The notes below the pieces were generated by a model, which worked only from the letters and a program-made list of their open reading frames with translations, was not told the DNA's origin and did no database searches. A program made the position numbers and the translations under genes. A DNA stretch of 64,000 bases from the NCBI GenBank assembly GCA_037349105.1, contig JAYJMM010000027.1:744001-808000 (forward strand), given 5' to 3'. Source of the DNA: Limnomonas spitsbergensis (lineage: Eukaryota; Chlorophyta; Chlorophyceae; Chlamydomonadales). Positions 1 to 9,068 of the stretch are shown here, one piece after another; within the stretch, counting starts at the first letter, position 1; each line of letters starts with the position of its first letter.

Positions 1-1
1 C

Positions 2-720
2 AAAAAGAGTGCTGAGACAGGCGAGTGGACTGACCACCGCATAGCGCACAATATGCGCAGGTTGAACCTGCGTACGGCTAAGCAGGAGTTTGTCATCCCT
101 AGGATGGAGACAATTTTTCAGAACCTGGGAACGGCCAAGATATTCAGCAAGGTAGATCTTAGGTCGGGGTTCATGCAGATCCCTATCAAGGTTGAGGACC
201 AGCCTAAGACAGCTTTCCGGATGGGCCCTGAGCTTTGGATGTACACCAAGCTCAACTTCGGGCTGCGCAATGGGCCTCCCTTCTTCCAGCGTATGATGGA
301 AGAAGAGATTGCCAGGGCAGGCCTGAGTGCTTTCTGCGTGGCATTCATTGACGACCTGCTGGTGTACAGTGATACACCGGCAGAACACATCAGGCATGTG
401 GAGCTGATTGGACATGCTCCACATGTCGGGTTGAGGGCACACCCCGACAAGTCCCTGTTTGGGCGTGCGACTGTGGAGTACCTGGGTCACAATGTGTCGG
501 CCCAGGGACTCACGCCGCATGTGGCTAAGATAGCGGCGGTTATGGCGTTGCCAGAGCCCGCATCGGTGAAAAACATCCATGAAGGCATGGGATTCTTGAA
601 TTTCTACCGGTGCTACATCCCGGACTTCTCGAAAAAGGCGGCATGCATCAACGCATTGCTGGTCAAGGGGGTCCCGTTTGTGTGGGGGCCAGAGCAGTCG
701 CAGGCGTTCCAGCTGATCAA
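2..720 (+). pseudogene. Reverse transcriptase domain of Ty3 pol (partial)
   Basis: This would copy element RNA into DNA inside the cytoplasmic particle. Visible motifs are the LN..T stretch near 56-80, IFSKVDLRSGF at about 140-172, the LNFGLRNGPPFFQRMM fingers/palm segment near 250-298, and the catalytic box FIDDLLVYS near 344-370 (the usual form is Y/F-x-DD). After these come the connection motifs EYLGH, GFLNFYRCYIPDFS and PFVWGPEQSQAF. The first RT motif is cut by the window start. Within this stretch the frame is intact over about 240 codons. Confidence 0.9.
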
Positions 721-804
721 AACGGAAATGTGTGAGGGCGGTAGACTCCTGCGCAGACCGGATTACATTGGTACAGGGCCAGATGGCCGGGGGCCGCCGA
801 TGCC

Positions 805-1175
805 CTTCTTGTTGTACACAGATTTCTCTAAGCAAGGCATTGGCGCCGTGCTAGGACAGTGTGACGACAGCGGGCGGGAATATATGGTAGCATGCACATC
901 CAGATCCCTGAACAAGAGCGAGATGAACTATTCCTCGTTTCAGGGGGAGATGCTGGCTGCAGTGTATGCGGCACGCACGTATCGCCACATGCTGTTTGGG
1001 TGCACATCATCACTGACCATGAGCCGCTGACCTACCTCATGGACAACCAGACGTTGGTGGGCCAGCACGCTCGGTGGGCTATCATGCTCCAAGAGCTGGA
1101 CATTACCATTGTCCACCGCTCAGGAGCATGCCACCAGAATGCGGACATACCGTCCAGGTCGCCGCTCCCATCATC
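805..1175 (+). pseudogene. RNase H domain of Ty3 pol, split by a frameshift
   Basis: This domain removes the RNA strand during reverse transcription. The first catalytic Asp sits in LLYTDFSKQGIGAVLGQ near 810-860 and the Glu in SSFQGEMLAAVYAAR near 930-980. The frame then changes near 1000. The next Asp is in IITDHEPLTYLMD near 1005-1045, and the last residues are in ARWAIMLQELDITIVHR and GACHQNADIPSR (1065-1165), the usual end of Ty3 RNase H. All four acidic positions are visible, but in two frames. The region after it, to about 1560, is a low-complexity acidic/Ala-rich linker with no recognisable domain. Confidence 0.85.
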
Positions 1176-1579
1176 AGCTGATCGCACGGGGGCCAGGCTA
1201 GATACATCAGCCTCCGAGCCAGTGGTCACAGGGGAGGCGAGTGGGATGCAGGTAGCCATGCTCACAGGGTTGGGCAGAGTGAACCAGTGGCATGCAGACC
1301 AGGTGGTGCGCATGGCGCAGGAAGGAAGAAGGAGAGTACACAAATTGTGGGCTGCAGAGGCAGCTTGCGTGCCAGCCTCGGTGGGGCAGGAGATATCCTC
1401 CGCCGCCACTGAGGATGACGAGCAGGCACAGCCTGTCAGTACGGCAGAGCAGGCGTTCGGCAACCGGGAACGAGCCAGGAATATGACCAGTGATGTACTG
1501 TCTAACCTGCCTCGGGTGACGCCACCCCACTTACATGCAGGATTGGACACAATGTGCCTACCGGTCCAGGCCGTTCGGA

Positions 1580-2610
1580 CCATGGATGGAGGCAGAGGGA
1601 GTGGTCATTTTCGAGCCTTTTGGAGATATGTGCTCAGGACTGGAAATGGTCCTCAGGGCAGGTATCCCAGTGGTACGGTACCTGTATGCTGATATCAGTG
1701 AGGAAGTAAGGGAGATAGCTGGGGGTCGCCTGGTGCAGTTTGCACAAGCGGTATCCCCAGTTGCTCCCAGTCAAAGCGTTTGATGAGGCGTTCAGAGCGC
1801 TGCATCAAGATGTGTATGCCATTACGGCGGAGCACCTCCAGGGGGCAGGAGCCCAGGATGGGCGCCAGTGGTTCATGGTGGCAGGCTGGGAGTGCCAGGA
1901 TCTCTCATCAGCTTGCAAGGGGCGTGGGCTCGCGGGGGAAAGAAGCAAGTCTTTCTTCCCGTTAGTCAAGCTGTTGGGCACATTGCAAATCCTGCTGAGG
2001 CCTAGGCCGCCCGCATACCTGATTGAAAATGTAGCGATACAGTTAAATCAGAGGAGCGCGAAGGCCAGTGTGGATGCTTTTCATGAGGTGTGCAGGGTCC
2101 TGGGGACACCTGCATTGTTTGATGCAGCACAGGTGGGGTCTTACGCCCACCGCACGCGAAACTATTGGGGAAATATAATATCGCCCCAGCAGCGGATATC
2201 GAGTATGTCATCTGTGCCTCAGGGAGGCCCCACGAGGGGGTCGTAGACAACATTCTGGACAAGGGCAGCAAGGCCCAGGTGGTCGCATGCCCAGACAATG
2301 GGGGGTATCGCATCAATGTGACATGACAGCCCAGGAGGGTGCTGCCCTGCTTGATGGCGACCCCCGCATCATATTCTTTCAGGAACGGGCAAAATGGGAT
2401 GGTATACAGGCCCATGGGGGACATGTAGGAGACCAATGCAAATGAACGTGAACGTGCCATGGTGTACGCTATAGGGTCCACGATGCCACGCCTAGAATTC
2501 CCAGAGGCTGCCAGGAGGGCAGCCCTGGGCAGGTGCATGGATTCATGGGCACTAGGAGCATGGCTCAATGTAGCACTCGAGTGTGCTAAAATCATACCAG
2601 AGGAGTTGAT
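1580..2610 (+). pseudogene. DNMT3-like cytosine-5 DNA methyltransferase domain embedded in Ty3 pol
   Basis: The domain would transfer methyl groups from S-adenosylmethionine to cytosine C5. Motif I is FEPFGDMCSGLEMVLRAGI near 1608-1665, followed by the motif II-like YLYADISEEV. Motif IV is AGWECQDLSSACKGRGL near 1880-1930 and keeps the catalytic Cys (codon 1893-1895), with Glu in place of the usual Pro before it. GERS follows. Motif VI is LIENV near 2020-2035. Motif VIII is AHRTRNYWGN near 2145-2172, closest in style to DNMT3. A target-recognition-like stretch spans 2180-2450, and motif IX/X is RRAALGRCMDSWALGAW near 2515-2565. Frames change near 1740 and 2170, and there are stops at 2324 and 2426, so this copy is not active. 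It lies between RNase H and integrase, inside one polyprotein, so it is a captured domain rather than a neighbouring gene. Confidence 0.8.
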
Positions 2611-2869
2611 GCGCAGAGCACGGCTGCCGGGTCCGGACAGGGATGCAACTTTAAAGATCAGCCACTACGCCCTTGCTACCGCAGGAGATGCGTGCTCTGG
2701 CCGTGGGGAAGTGGCCGCGTCGTACAGACAGTGCCTGGGAGAATCTGCTGCGGCAGATTGGGCCGACGCAGCACAAGAACCAGGTGGGAACACGCCTGTG
2801 GCAAAAGCAGATGCTGGCAGCGATGTGAACGGGGACAAAGGGGGTGAGAGAGACCCGCCAGGATGTCAT

Positions 2870-3990
2870 GCAGGACCGTCGGCCAGGGTGGATGTGTGGT
2901 CAGATGAGCATGTGTTGCGGTATCTCCGCAAGCAAACACATGTTACAGGAACAGAGCTAGGAGAGCAGACCAGGGTACAGCGCAGGGCCGCTCCATTCCA
3001 GTGGGAATCAGAGAGGGGAGGAGTGCTGATGAGACTCATGCCCGACGGTAGACGTTGCATGGTGCCCAGGCCAGACGACATGCTAGCAGTGATCCAGGAG
3101 GCCCATGCTGGTACTGGCTTTTGGCAGCCACCGCACGGCTTTCATGGTCATGCAGCAGCACTGGTGGAGGGGGCTCAGAGCAGCAGTCAAGAAGGTGGTG
3201 CAGGAATGTGGTGTGTGTGACAGGGCCAGGGCGTCCACGTTCAATCACACACAGCCTGACATGCACCCGCTACCCATTGAAGGGTTGTTTTTCCAATGGG
3301 GAGTGGACCTGTGTGGGCCATTCACGACCACTCCCAGGGGAAATCGGTTTGTGATGGTGTGTGTGGAGCATTACTCCAAATGGGTGGAGTTGATCCCCAT
3401 TCCAAGCAAGGCGTCAGATGTGACGGCCTTGGCTTTCTTTCAAAATGTAGTCGCAAGATTCGGGGGCTGCGCAGAGGTGGTGACAAACCAGGGAACAGAG
3501 TTACAGGGTGAATTCCAAGACATCTTGCTGGACTGCTTCATTGATCACCGCACCACTTCTGCCAACCACCCCCAGGCAGACGGGCTGTCCGAGAGGGCTG
3601 TCCAGACCCTCAAGGCAGGCCTGCGCAAGTGCTGCGAGGAGGGCAGAAGCGACGAGTCCTGGGACAAAATGGTGCCTTGGGTGGCCCTAGGCTTCCGCTG
3701 CTCGCCGCAGCAGGCCACGCGCATGGCGCCGTACGAGGTTCTGTTCGGGCAGAGACCCACCTTCCCCTCTAGAGTGGGGGCGGACCTGTGGAACACAGCC
3801 AAGGTGGCAACGGCAGAGGAAGCCGCAGACCTGCTCTTGGCCAGAGTGGCCAGGATCAAGGAGGCACTGCCAGTCGCGGGTGAGCATCTGAAAATTGCGC
3901 AGCACCGCGACAAGCTGCGGTATGCACGCATCCGTGGGGGAGGTTATGTCCCCAGGTCAGGCGTTTCGCAGAGGGAGATTACGTGTATGT
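2870..3990 (+). pseudogene. Ty3 integrase: H2C2 zinc domain and DDE core
   Basis: The integrase would insert element cDNA into chromosomes. A lead-in (DVWSDEHVLRYLRKQ, near 2890-2935) precedes the zinc domain: VPRPDDMLAVIQEAH near 3062-3108, then after a frame change near 3110 the second His in FGSHRTAFMV and the pair CGVCDRAR near 3210-3230. The catalytic core has the first Asp in WGVDLCGPF near 3298-3322. The second position reads VVTNQGTEL near 3476-3502, with Asn where Asp is required. The Glu is present in NHPQADGLSERAVQTLK near 3563-3613. The downstream region (PYEVLFGQRPTFPS) is typical. Loss of the middle Asp would abolish strand transfer even without the frameshifts. Confidence 0.88.
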
Positions 3991-4696
3991 GAGGTACACA
4001 TCAGAGCGCCGCAGCCTCGATCCCAAGGCTAGGCCTGAGATACTAAAAAGGGTGAAGAAGCTGGGGGCGACGGATACATTGGTTCTGGAGGGGGCAGATG
4101 GCCTCACAGTGACAGAGAATGCTGTCAACTGTTATCCGCGCCATTTGCCCATCCTCAGGGGAGTGGTTGATTTCAGTGGAACCAGGCCCAATAACAGCCT
4201 GTTTTGCGAGGTGTGCCAGCTGCCTGATCGCGGGTAAGTGATGCTTTTGTGCGATGTCTGCAACACAGGTTGGCACATGGATTGCTTGGTACCGGCACTC
4301 GAAGAGGTGCCTGAGGGCGAGTGGTTGTGCCCAAGATGTACACCTGAAGACGAAGGAGATGGGCCCGCTGCGATAGCAGGGCCCGCTACGGAAGACCACA
4401 GTGTGGTGGTCCAGGGGCGGCTTAGCCCAGCAGCCAGAGCGGCTGCCAGAGCAGCTCCGGAGGCCAATGTCATGGACAAGCCTGAGGTGGAAGTTATGGC
4501 CACCAACCCAGCAACAAGGCAAATGGAGCGGGGCATCGCAAGGCCAATGGCGAAGGGTTTGTACGACATCTCGTACACCACTGGCAGGGGAGAGGCCAAT
4601 GTCACCCCGAGGGCAGTTGCGAGAAGGACTAAGGTGGCCAAGGAAGCAGCAAGGGAGGAAGAGGAGTCAGCACGTGAAGGGTTTACTGAGGCCTGA
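3945..4696 (+). pseudogene. Integrase C-terminal region followed by a PHD finger, with an internal stop
   Basis: After a frame change near 3950, EGDYVYVRYTSERRSLDP and VTENAVNCYPRHLP resemble the SH3-like C-terminal region of Ty3 integrases, which binds DNA. A C4HC3 PHD finger follows: CEVC at about 4206-4217, CDVC near 4250-4261, GWHMDC near 4268-4285 and GEWLCPRC near 4318-4341. PHD fingers usually read histone H3 tails, so here it probably steers insertion to marked chromatin, in the place other Ty3 elements carry a chromodomain. A TAA stop at 4235-4237 splits the zinc finger while both halves stay in the same frame. The stop lies in GGTAAGT, which also resembles a splice donor, but no intron is apparent. 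The tail to 4696 is Ala/Glu-rich with no domain. Confidence 0.8.
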
Positions 4697-5378
4697 TACT
4701 CAGGGAAGGCCGATCCCAGAGCGGCAAGGCCGCTGAGCACTTGACGGTACCCACGCTGTAACCGGCAAGGAACGGGCAAACACCGGCGTAGCAGAAGATG
4801 CCTTCAGGCGCAGCATGGCGTGTCCTAGTACCCGGCAGGCAGTGGGCCGGCGGCCAGCGGGCCGAAGGCCAGAAATGCAAGATGGGGACTAGGCTATGAC
4901 AGCAATGTAGTGCAAATTTGTTTCTCAAGAACCGTAGCAGCAAGGCTGCGGTAGTACATATACTGGAGATGATGGATGAAGATAATTAGTCAATTCGTGT
5001 GATGATAACACAGCGAGGGGCAGATCCCGCTTCTACGGCGCACATTTCCTGTGGCCTTGAAGACCAGGTGTCTATGGCGCAGTGGGGCGAGAGCAGCGGT
5101 TATTCCTAGCCTGGCCTGATGAATTCGAAGAGAACTCTGTTTGCTAGCCAGTACCGTAGTGGGCTGAACAGCTAGGATTTGTAGGATTCCGCGCAATAAT
5201 TGCGCATCATCAGCTGAGACTCTGTGGAATTTTTCTTTTGAAGAAGGCCTGAACCAGGTAGATTTGCTAAGACGATTTGAGCTTCTCGTACATATTTTCC
5301 AGGAGTTTCTTTCAGTACCACCCCTTTTCCGGCTCCCTGCGCATGCCTGGAGGGCTTAACGCTGGGTAGCGGGGGGCG
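4697..5378 (+). other. Non-coding 3' tail of the Ty3 element with polypurine tract
   Basis: No supported gene. The stretch ends in a purine-rich run (GTAGCGGGGGGCG, 5366-5378) directly before repeat A. The minus-strand element in the spacer has the same kind of run before its own A copy, so it is the likely plus-strand primer of reverse transcription. The inverted repeat match to the right end of the window begins within this stretch, at 5331. Confidence 0.55.
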
Positions 5379-5622
5379 AGTAAAGTAGTAGGGGCGGTAC
5401 CCACGAGACAGGGACACCCAGACAGGCCCTAGACAGGAAAACTCTCCTACCCGGGCTGGGATGTACAGTTATCATGTTAACAGCTCTTGTATGTAGTACA
5501 AGGAGCCTGATCGTACGGTGCTGTACCCTATTTGTGAGTAGATGACGCCTCTCTAAGGCCTGTCCTGGCCGGAATTCACGGTATTTACCATAGTATTGCA
5601 GTTACTGCTTTATGGTGTGACA
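5379..5622 (+). repeat. Terminal repeat A, first copy, of the Ty3 element
   Basis: 244 bp beginning AGTAAAGTAGTAGGGGCGG and ending GGTGTGACA. It is repeated in direct orientation at 6259-6505, with a few substitutions and small indels. It follows a polypurine tract, as a 3' LTR would. It lacks a clean TG...CA start and is followed by block B instead of flanking DNA. Confidence 0.7.
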
Positions 5623-6258
5623 GCTGTCACAGTATATTACCGTATACGTGACAGAACCGTTTGAGCCGCCGTTAGCGGCCAAAGAGCCTCCGCAGCTTCT
5701 CTGCGGAGTCTCCTGATTTGAACTGAGACCTTTAAACCCGCTTACGCAGGGTGATTTAGTCTAATCCGTACTCTGAATTGGGCCTGCCGGGTCCCTGTAT
5801 CCCGGCAAGCGCCTAAACTAGTTACTTCGTCCCTTTCTAAAGGACAGACCTCCATTTGTAACAAGCACCGGCCGTCATCCGTTAATGAGACCTTCTGCGT
5901 TCCCTTAAGTCAGTACCTTTACTCAAGTCAAGCTTATACAGCCTCCGCTGGTATAGCAGGAGATAGAATCCTCAGTTGAGGACCGAGACCACTGCCGAAG
6001 AAGAAGTACGCAGTCTACGTCCCGGCTACCTCACCGCGTGATGCACGGTAAGTGCCCCTTTACATAGCCCAGCTGGATCGCGCCCAGACGGCCAGAAGGC
6101 TTGCGCTCCCAAAGCCTTTTGCTAGTCATACATTAACCAGCTTCGCAGCTTTACTCGCTGAGCACTCGCAGCCAGTGAGTAGTCACTGAGCCTGCCCGTA
6201 GGCGTCCATCACTGTTGTGAGGAAACAAGTCCGCCACGGACCCGAGGCGCACATCGCG
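5623..6258 (+). other. Block B between the two A repeats
   Basis: 636 bp with no ORF of note. It contains two visible hairpins: CTCCGCAG pairing with CTGCGGAG near 5688-5708, and TGCCGGG pairing with CCCGGCA near 5785-5808. The corresponding block in the spacer element (30769-31413, minus strand) is recognisably homologous, including the second hairpin and a shared end close to GTCCGCCACGGACCCGA. Conservation of B between two diverged elements argues that it is part of the element, not a chance insertion. Confidence 0.6.
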
Positions 6259-6505
6259 AGTAAAGTAGTAGGGGCGGTACCCACGAGACAGGGACACCCA
6301 AACAGGCCATAGACATGAAGACTCTCCTACTAGGGCTGGGCCGTACAGTTATCATGTTAACAGCTCTTGTATGTAGTACACGGAGCCTGAGTGTACGGCA
6401 CTGTGCCGTATTTGTGAGTAGAGGACGCCCCTCTAAGGCGTCCTGGCCGGAATGCACGGTATTTAACATAGTACGGTATTGCAGTTACTGCTTTATGGTG
6501 CGACA
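6259..6505 (+). repeat. Terminal repeat A, second copy
   Basis: 247 bp, direct repeat of 5379-5622, ending GGTGCGACA. Downstream sequence is unrelated to the element, so this is probably its outer 3' edge. Within-element A copies are far more alike than A copies from the two different elements in this window, as expected of terminal repeats renewed at each transposition. Confidence 0.7.
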
Positions 6506-7004
6506 TCGATGACGTTTAACCTCTGGGCCCTGCACAAAAAAAGTTCGGCCGCGTGGACACCTTACTAAAAGGGGCAGAAAAAGAAAAGGGGTTCGAGGAT
6601 GATTTTATATACGATGTAGCGACGATGATGTCTAGCAGCAAAGCTGCGACCTGGAAAAGACAAAATACGTGCTAACATGGTGCGGTTTTAAATATGAAAG
6701 GGACCTCCCGAGTGCCTAAGTATGTTTCGTGACGGCTGGGCATGCGCCCATGCATTGATGCATTGCAAATCAAGGGTGATATGATGAAGCAAGTAACAAG
6801 GGCGGCATAATAGAAAGGACTGGCAGTCATCCATGCACCGAAAGCTTCCAAATTGTGCAGACATTTATAAGTGCATCGGTGCGTGTATATGCACTGGATT
6901 TTGTGCGAGGTTTCAGCTCAAAAGCTGGTCAGCTAAAGGCGTTTCATATGTTTGCCTTCATAGTCCAGGCCTAGTGGTGCCTGCCCTGCAGCCTGTCGGC
7001 TGAT
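6506..7004 (+). other. Unique sequence of the arm, no gene seen
   Basis: No supported coding region. It is AT-richer than its surroundings, with runs of A and short alternating stretches. The mirror copy is 62329-62827. Confidence 0.4.
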
Positions 7005-7350
7005 GGCGGTGGATGTCAAAGTGCGCTAATGGGAGGGGGGGCTGGTTGTGGAGGATGTCAAAGTGCGCTGGGGAAGGGGGGACTGGCGGCGGTGGATGTC
7101 AAAGTGCGCTTGGGGAAGGGGGGACTGATGGCGGTGGATGTCAGAGTGCGCTGAGGGGAGGAGGGACTGGTGGTGGAGGAGGTCAAAGTCTGAGGGGAGG
7201 GGGTACTGGTGGTGGAGGAGGTGAAAGTGCGCTGGGGGAAGGCCCTGTAGTGGCTGCCGTGCGGCCTGCTAGCCTGTAGTGGCGGCTACCCTGTAGTGGC
7301 GGGCCTGCTACCCTGTAGTGGCGGCCCTGCTGCCCTGTGGTGGCTGCCCT
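7005..7350 (+). repeat. G-rich tandem arrays
   Basis: Five to six imperfect units of roughly 40-60 bp share GGTGGATGTCAAAGTGCGCT followed by G-runs (7005-7250). A shorter array built on CCCTGTAGTGGCGG follows (7262-7350). ORFs through it are low-complexity Gly/Cys-rich and not credible genes. The mirror copy is 61983-62328. Confidence 0.75.
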
Positions 7351-8014
7351 ACGGCCTGCTGAAGATAGATCAGCGTGCGTTTAAGAAGCTCTGAAATAAG
7401 GAGCTGTCTCCATCCTTGTGAAGGAGGGTCCACTGTGCTCAAAAGGACCCTGCATGCCCATGCATGGTGGTACAATCCGACTGAACCTGTGCCGTATTGG
7501 GCCGTATCGTGGCATTTTGGTAGCACCATCCGGCTGAACCTGTGCCGTAGTGCGCCGTATCGTGCTACCATGTGCCCATGTCCCACATAAATAAATGACC
7601 CTTTCGGCTCTGGAATACATCCGCGGGTTGCAATTAAAATATATTTTGTTGTATACCGTAAGGATCATCTGAGTGGTATATAAGTCCCTGGGCTCTACAT
7701 GGTATGTAAGTATTTCAATTCACATAGTGTGGTACTCGAAGATGATGTACTGGTAAATACTTGAATGTCTGAATCAGGCAACTGTCCTCCTCTTGTCCAT
7801 CCATCCAGGCACTAGTATTATAATGTCATAGGAGTCTGCCCTAGCCATCCGTCGACCACTGACACCTCCAACATGTTCATGCATTCACCCTTGGCTCAGT
7901 CAGGCCCCTATCATCCGTGGCATCAGCGCTCTGCCCTAAACATATGTCGACCACTGACACCTCTCACCTGTCCATCCATCCACCCCTTGCTCAGGCCCCC
8001 ATCAGCAGCGGCAT
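7351..8014 (+). repeat. Spaced direct duplications, no gene
   Basis: Two adjacent copies of an about 50-bp unit containing CTGAACCTGTGCCGTA lie at 7468-7515 and 7519-7566. Two copies of an about 70-80-bp unit starting GTCGACCACTGACACCTC lie at 7851-7926 and 7947-8014. The remainder shows nothing recognisable. Mirror copies lie at 61767-61865 and 61319-61482. Confidence 0.6.
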
Positions 8015-8019
8015 CTGTC

Positions 8020-8232
8020 GATCGACCGCCCCCGCCACCCGACGACCGCTGGCACCTCTCGGACTTCAACACGGAGTTCCTCATCCGCGAGAAGGGATTC
8101 GCGCTAATTAGCCACTCATGTGTAGTGCTGAACCTCCCCGATGGCGGCGGCTGGGACAGAACACTGGAGCCTGAACTAAGTTGGCGGCGTTTACAGCGAA
8201 GACTCCACCTGGGACAGCGCAATTCGAAGTAG
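8020..8232 (+). other. Exon-like open block 1 (unrecognised gene)
   Basis: An open frame reads a Pro-rich start then DDRWHLSDFNTEFLIREKG, non-repetitive and protein-like, just after a CAG acceptor-like site near 7984-8004. It stops at 8230-8232. No family recognised. With the blocks at 8620, 10000, 11630, 12700, 13520 and 16255 it may belong to one intron-rich gene on this strand. The mirror copy is near 61101-61313 (minus). Confidence 0.3.
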
Positions 8233-8242
8233 TGGTGACTGC

Positions 8243-8615
8243 CCCCCCCCCCCCCCCCCCCCGCTGCTCCTCTTCAGGCCTTGGCCCGCCCTGGCCTGTC
8301 CTCCGTCCTGCCCTGGCCTGCCCTGGCTCTCCTCCGTCCTGCCCTGGTCTGCCCCACCCTCTCCTCCTTCCTGTCCTGTCCTGCCCTGGCCGGTCTCCGT
8401 CCTGCCCTGGCTTGCCCTTGCCTGCCCTGGCCTGTCCTCCGTCCTGCCCTGGCCTGCCCTGACATCCGTCCTGCCCTGGCCTATCCTCCGTCCTGTCCTG
8501 GCCTGCCTCACCCTCTCCGCAGTCCTGCCCTGGCCTGTCCTCCGTCCTGTCCTGGCCTGCCTCACCCTCTCCTCCATCATGCCCTGGCCTGCCCTGGCCT
8601 GCCCCAGCCTCTCCT
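8243..8615 (+). repeat. Poly-C run and CCTGCCCTGG pyrimidine-rich array
   Basis: A C homopolymer of about 20 nt (8243-8262) precedes about 330 bp of repeated CTGCCCTGGCCTGTCCTCCGT-type units. One strand is almost entirely C/T with G. The ORFs on both strands are repeat artefacts. The homopolymer length differs in the mirror copy (array 60717-61051, G-run about 61070-61091). Confidence 0.8.
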
Positions 8616-8793
8616 CCGTGGCTGATAAGGATGCCGCCCCGATCTCCCCTGCAGGCAAGTCACTAGACCAGGTGAGAGCCAACACTCAAACTTCTCTTAA
8701 GGCCCTCAACCAGACCCTTTTCGTGCTTGCCCATGTGGCACGAGCTATCACGGCGGCCAAGCGAGCTGCAAACATGCAGGCCAGATCAAAGAG
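8616..8793 (+). other. Exon-like helical block 2
   Basis: An open frame encodes an alpha-helical, Ala-rich segment containing GKSLDQVRANTQTSLKALNQ and HVARAITAAKRAANMQARS. It ends at AAGAG followed by GTGAGA, a good splice donor at 8794. No family recognised. The mirror copy is 60539-60712 on the minus strand. Confidence 0.35.
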
Positions 8794-9068
8794 GTGAGAT
8801 GGCAGAAGAGGGGCAAGAATGAATGTGTCTGGAGTCTGGACCAGACCCAACCGGATCTGGCTTTTTGTCGATCTTGCCACTTCAGCAGGTGGGGTTTGAT
8901 TCCAGGTCCTATTTCCATCCCCTCTCCTGTGCCCTGGACCGGGTACTTCTTCCATGTTGTGCGTCAGTGTCACCCCGGACCCGAGGAGGGCTGCAGCAAG
9001 CAAGCAGGGGAACGCATCCCCGGGCGGGCAAGCTTTGGAAACCTCCGGTTGGTAACAGTGGCATGGCA

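Larger units (their letters stand above)
2..4696 (+). pseudogene. Ty3/Gypsy retrotransposon pol polyprotein, 5' part outside window, broken
   Basis: Successive reading frames on the plus strand give, in order, reverse transcriptase, RNase H, a cytosine-5 DNA methyltransferase, an H2C2/DDE integrase and a PHD finger. RT-RNaseH-integrase order is diagnostic of Ty3/Gypsy elements. The reading frame is open from base 2, so gag and protease lie upstream of the window. The coding sequence is damaged: frame changes near 1000, 1540-1600, 1740, 2170, 3110 and 3950, and in-frame stops near 2324, 2426 and 4235. It is therefore a decayed copy. The damage is spread across all domains, which suggests relaxed selection rather than a programmed recoding site. 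The A-B-A block beginning at 5379 closes the element downstream. Confidence 0.85.

Noticed and set aside
118..450. Minus-strand ORF opposite the reverse transcriptase
   Set aside because: It is a shadow of the plus-strand RT frame, which has all expected motifs.
5623..6258. Self-cleaving ribozyme in block B
   Set aside because: Looked for hammerhead core strings (CTGATGA with GAAA) and found no matching arrangement.
5379..6505. A-B-A as proof of a DIRS/PAT-type element
   Set aside because: The coding region has a DDE integrase and no tyrosine recombinase, and no B copy was found upstream of gag in the spacer element.
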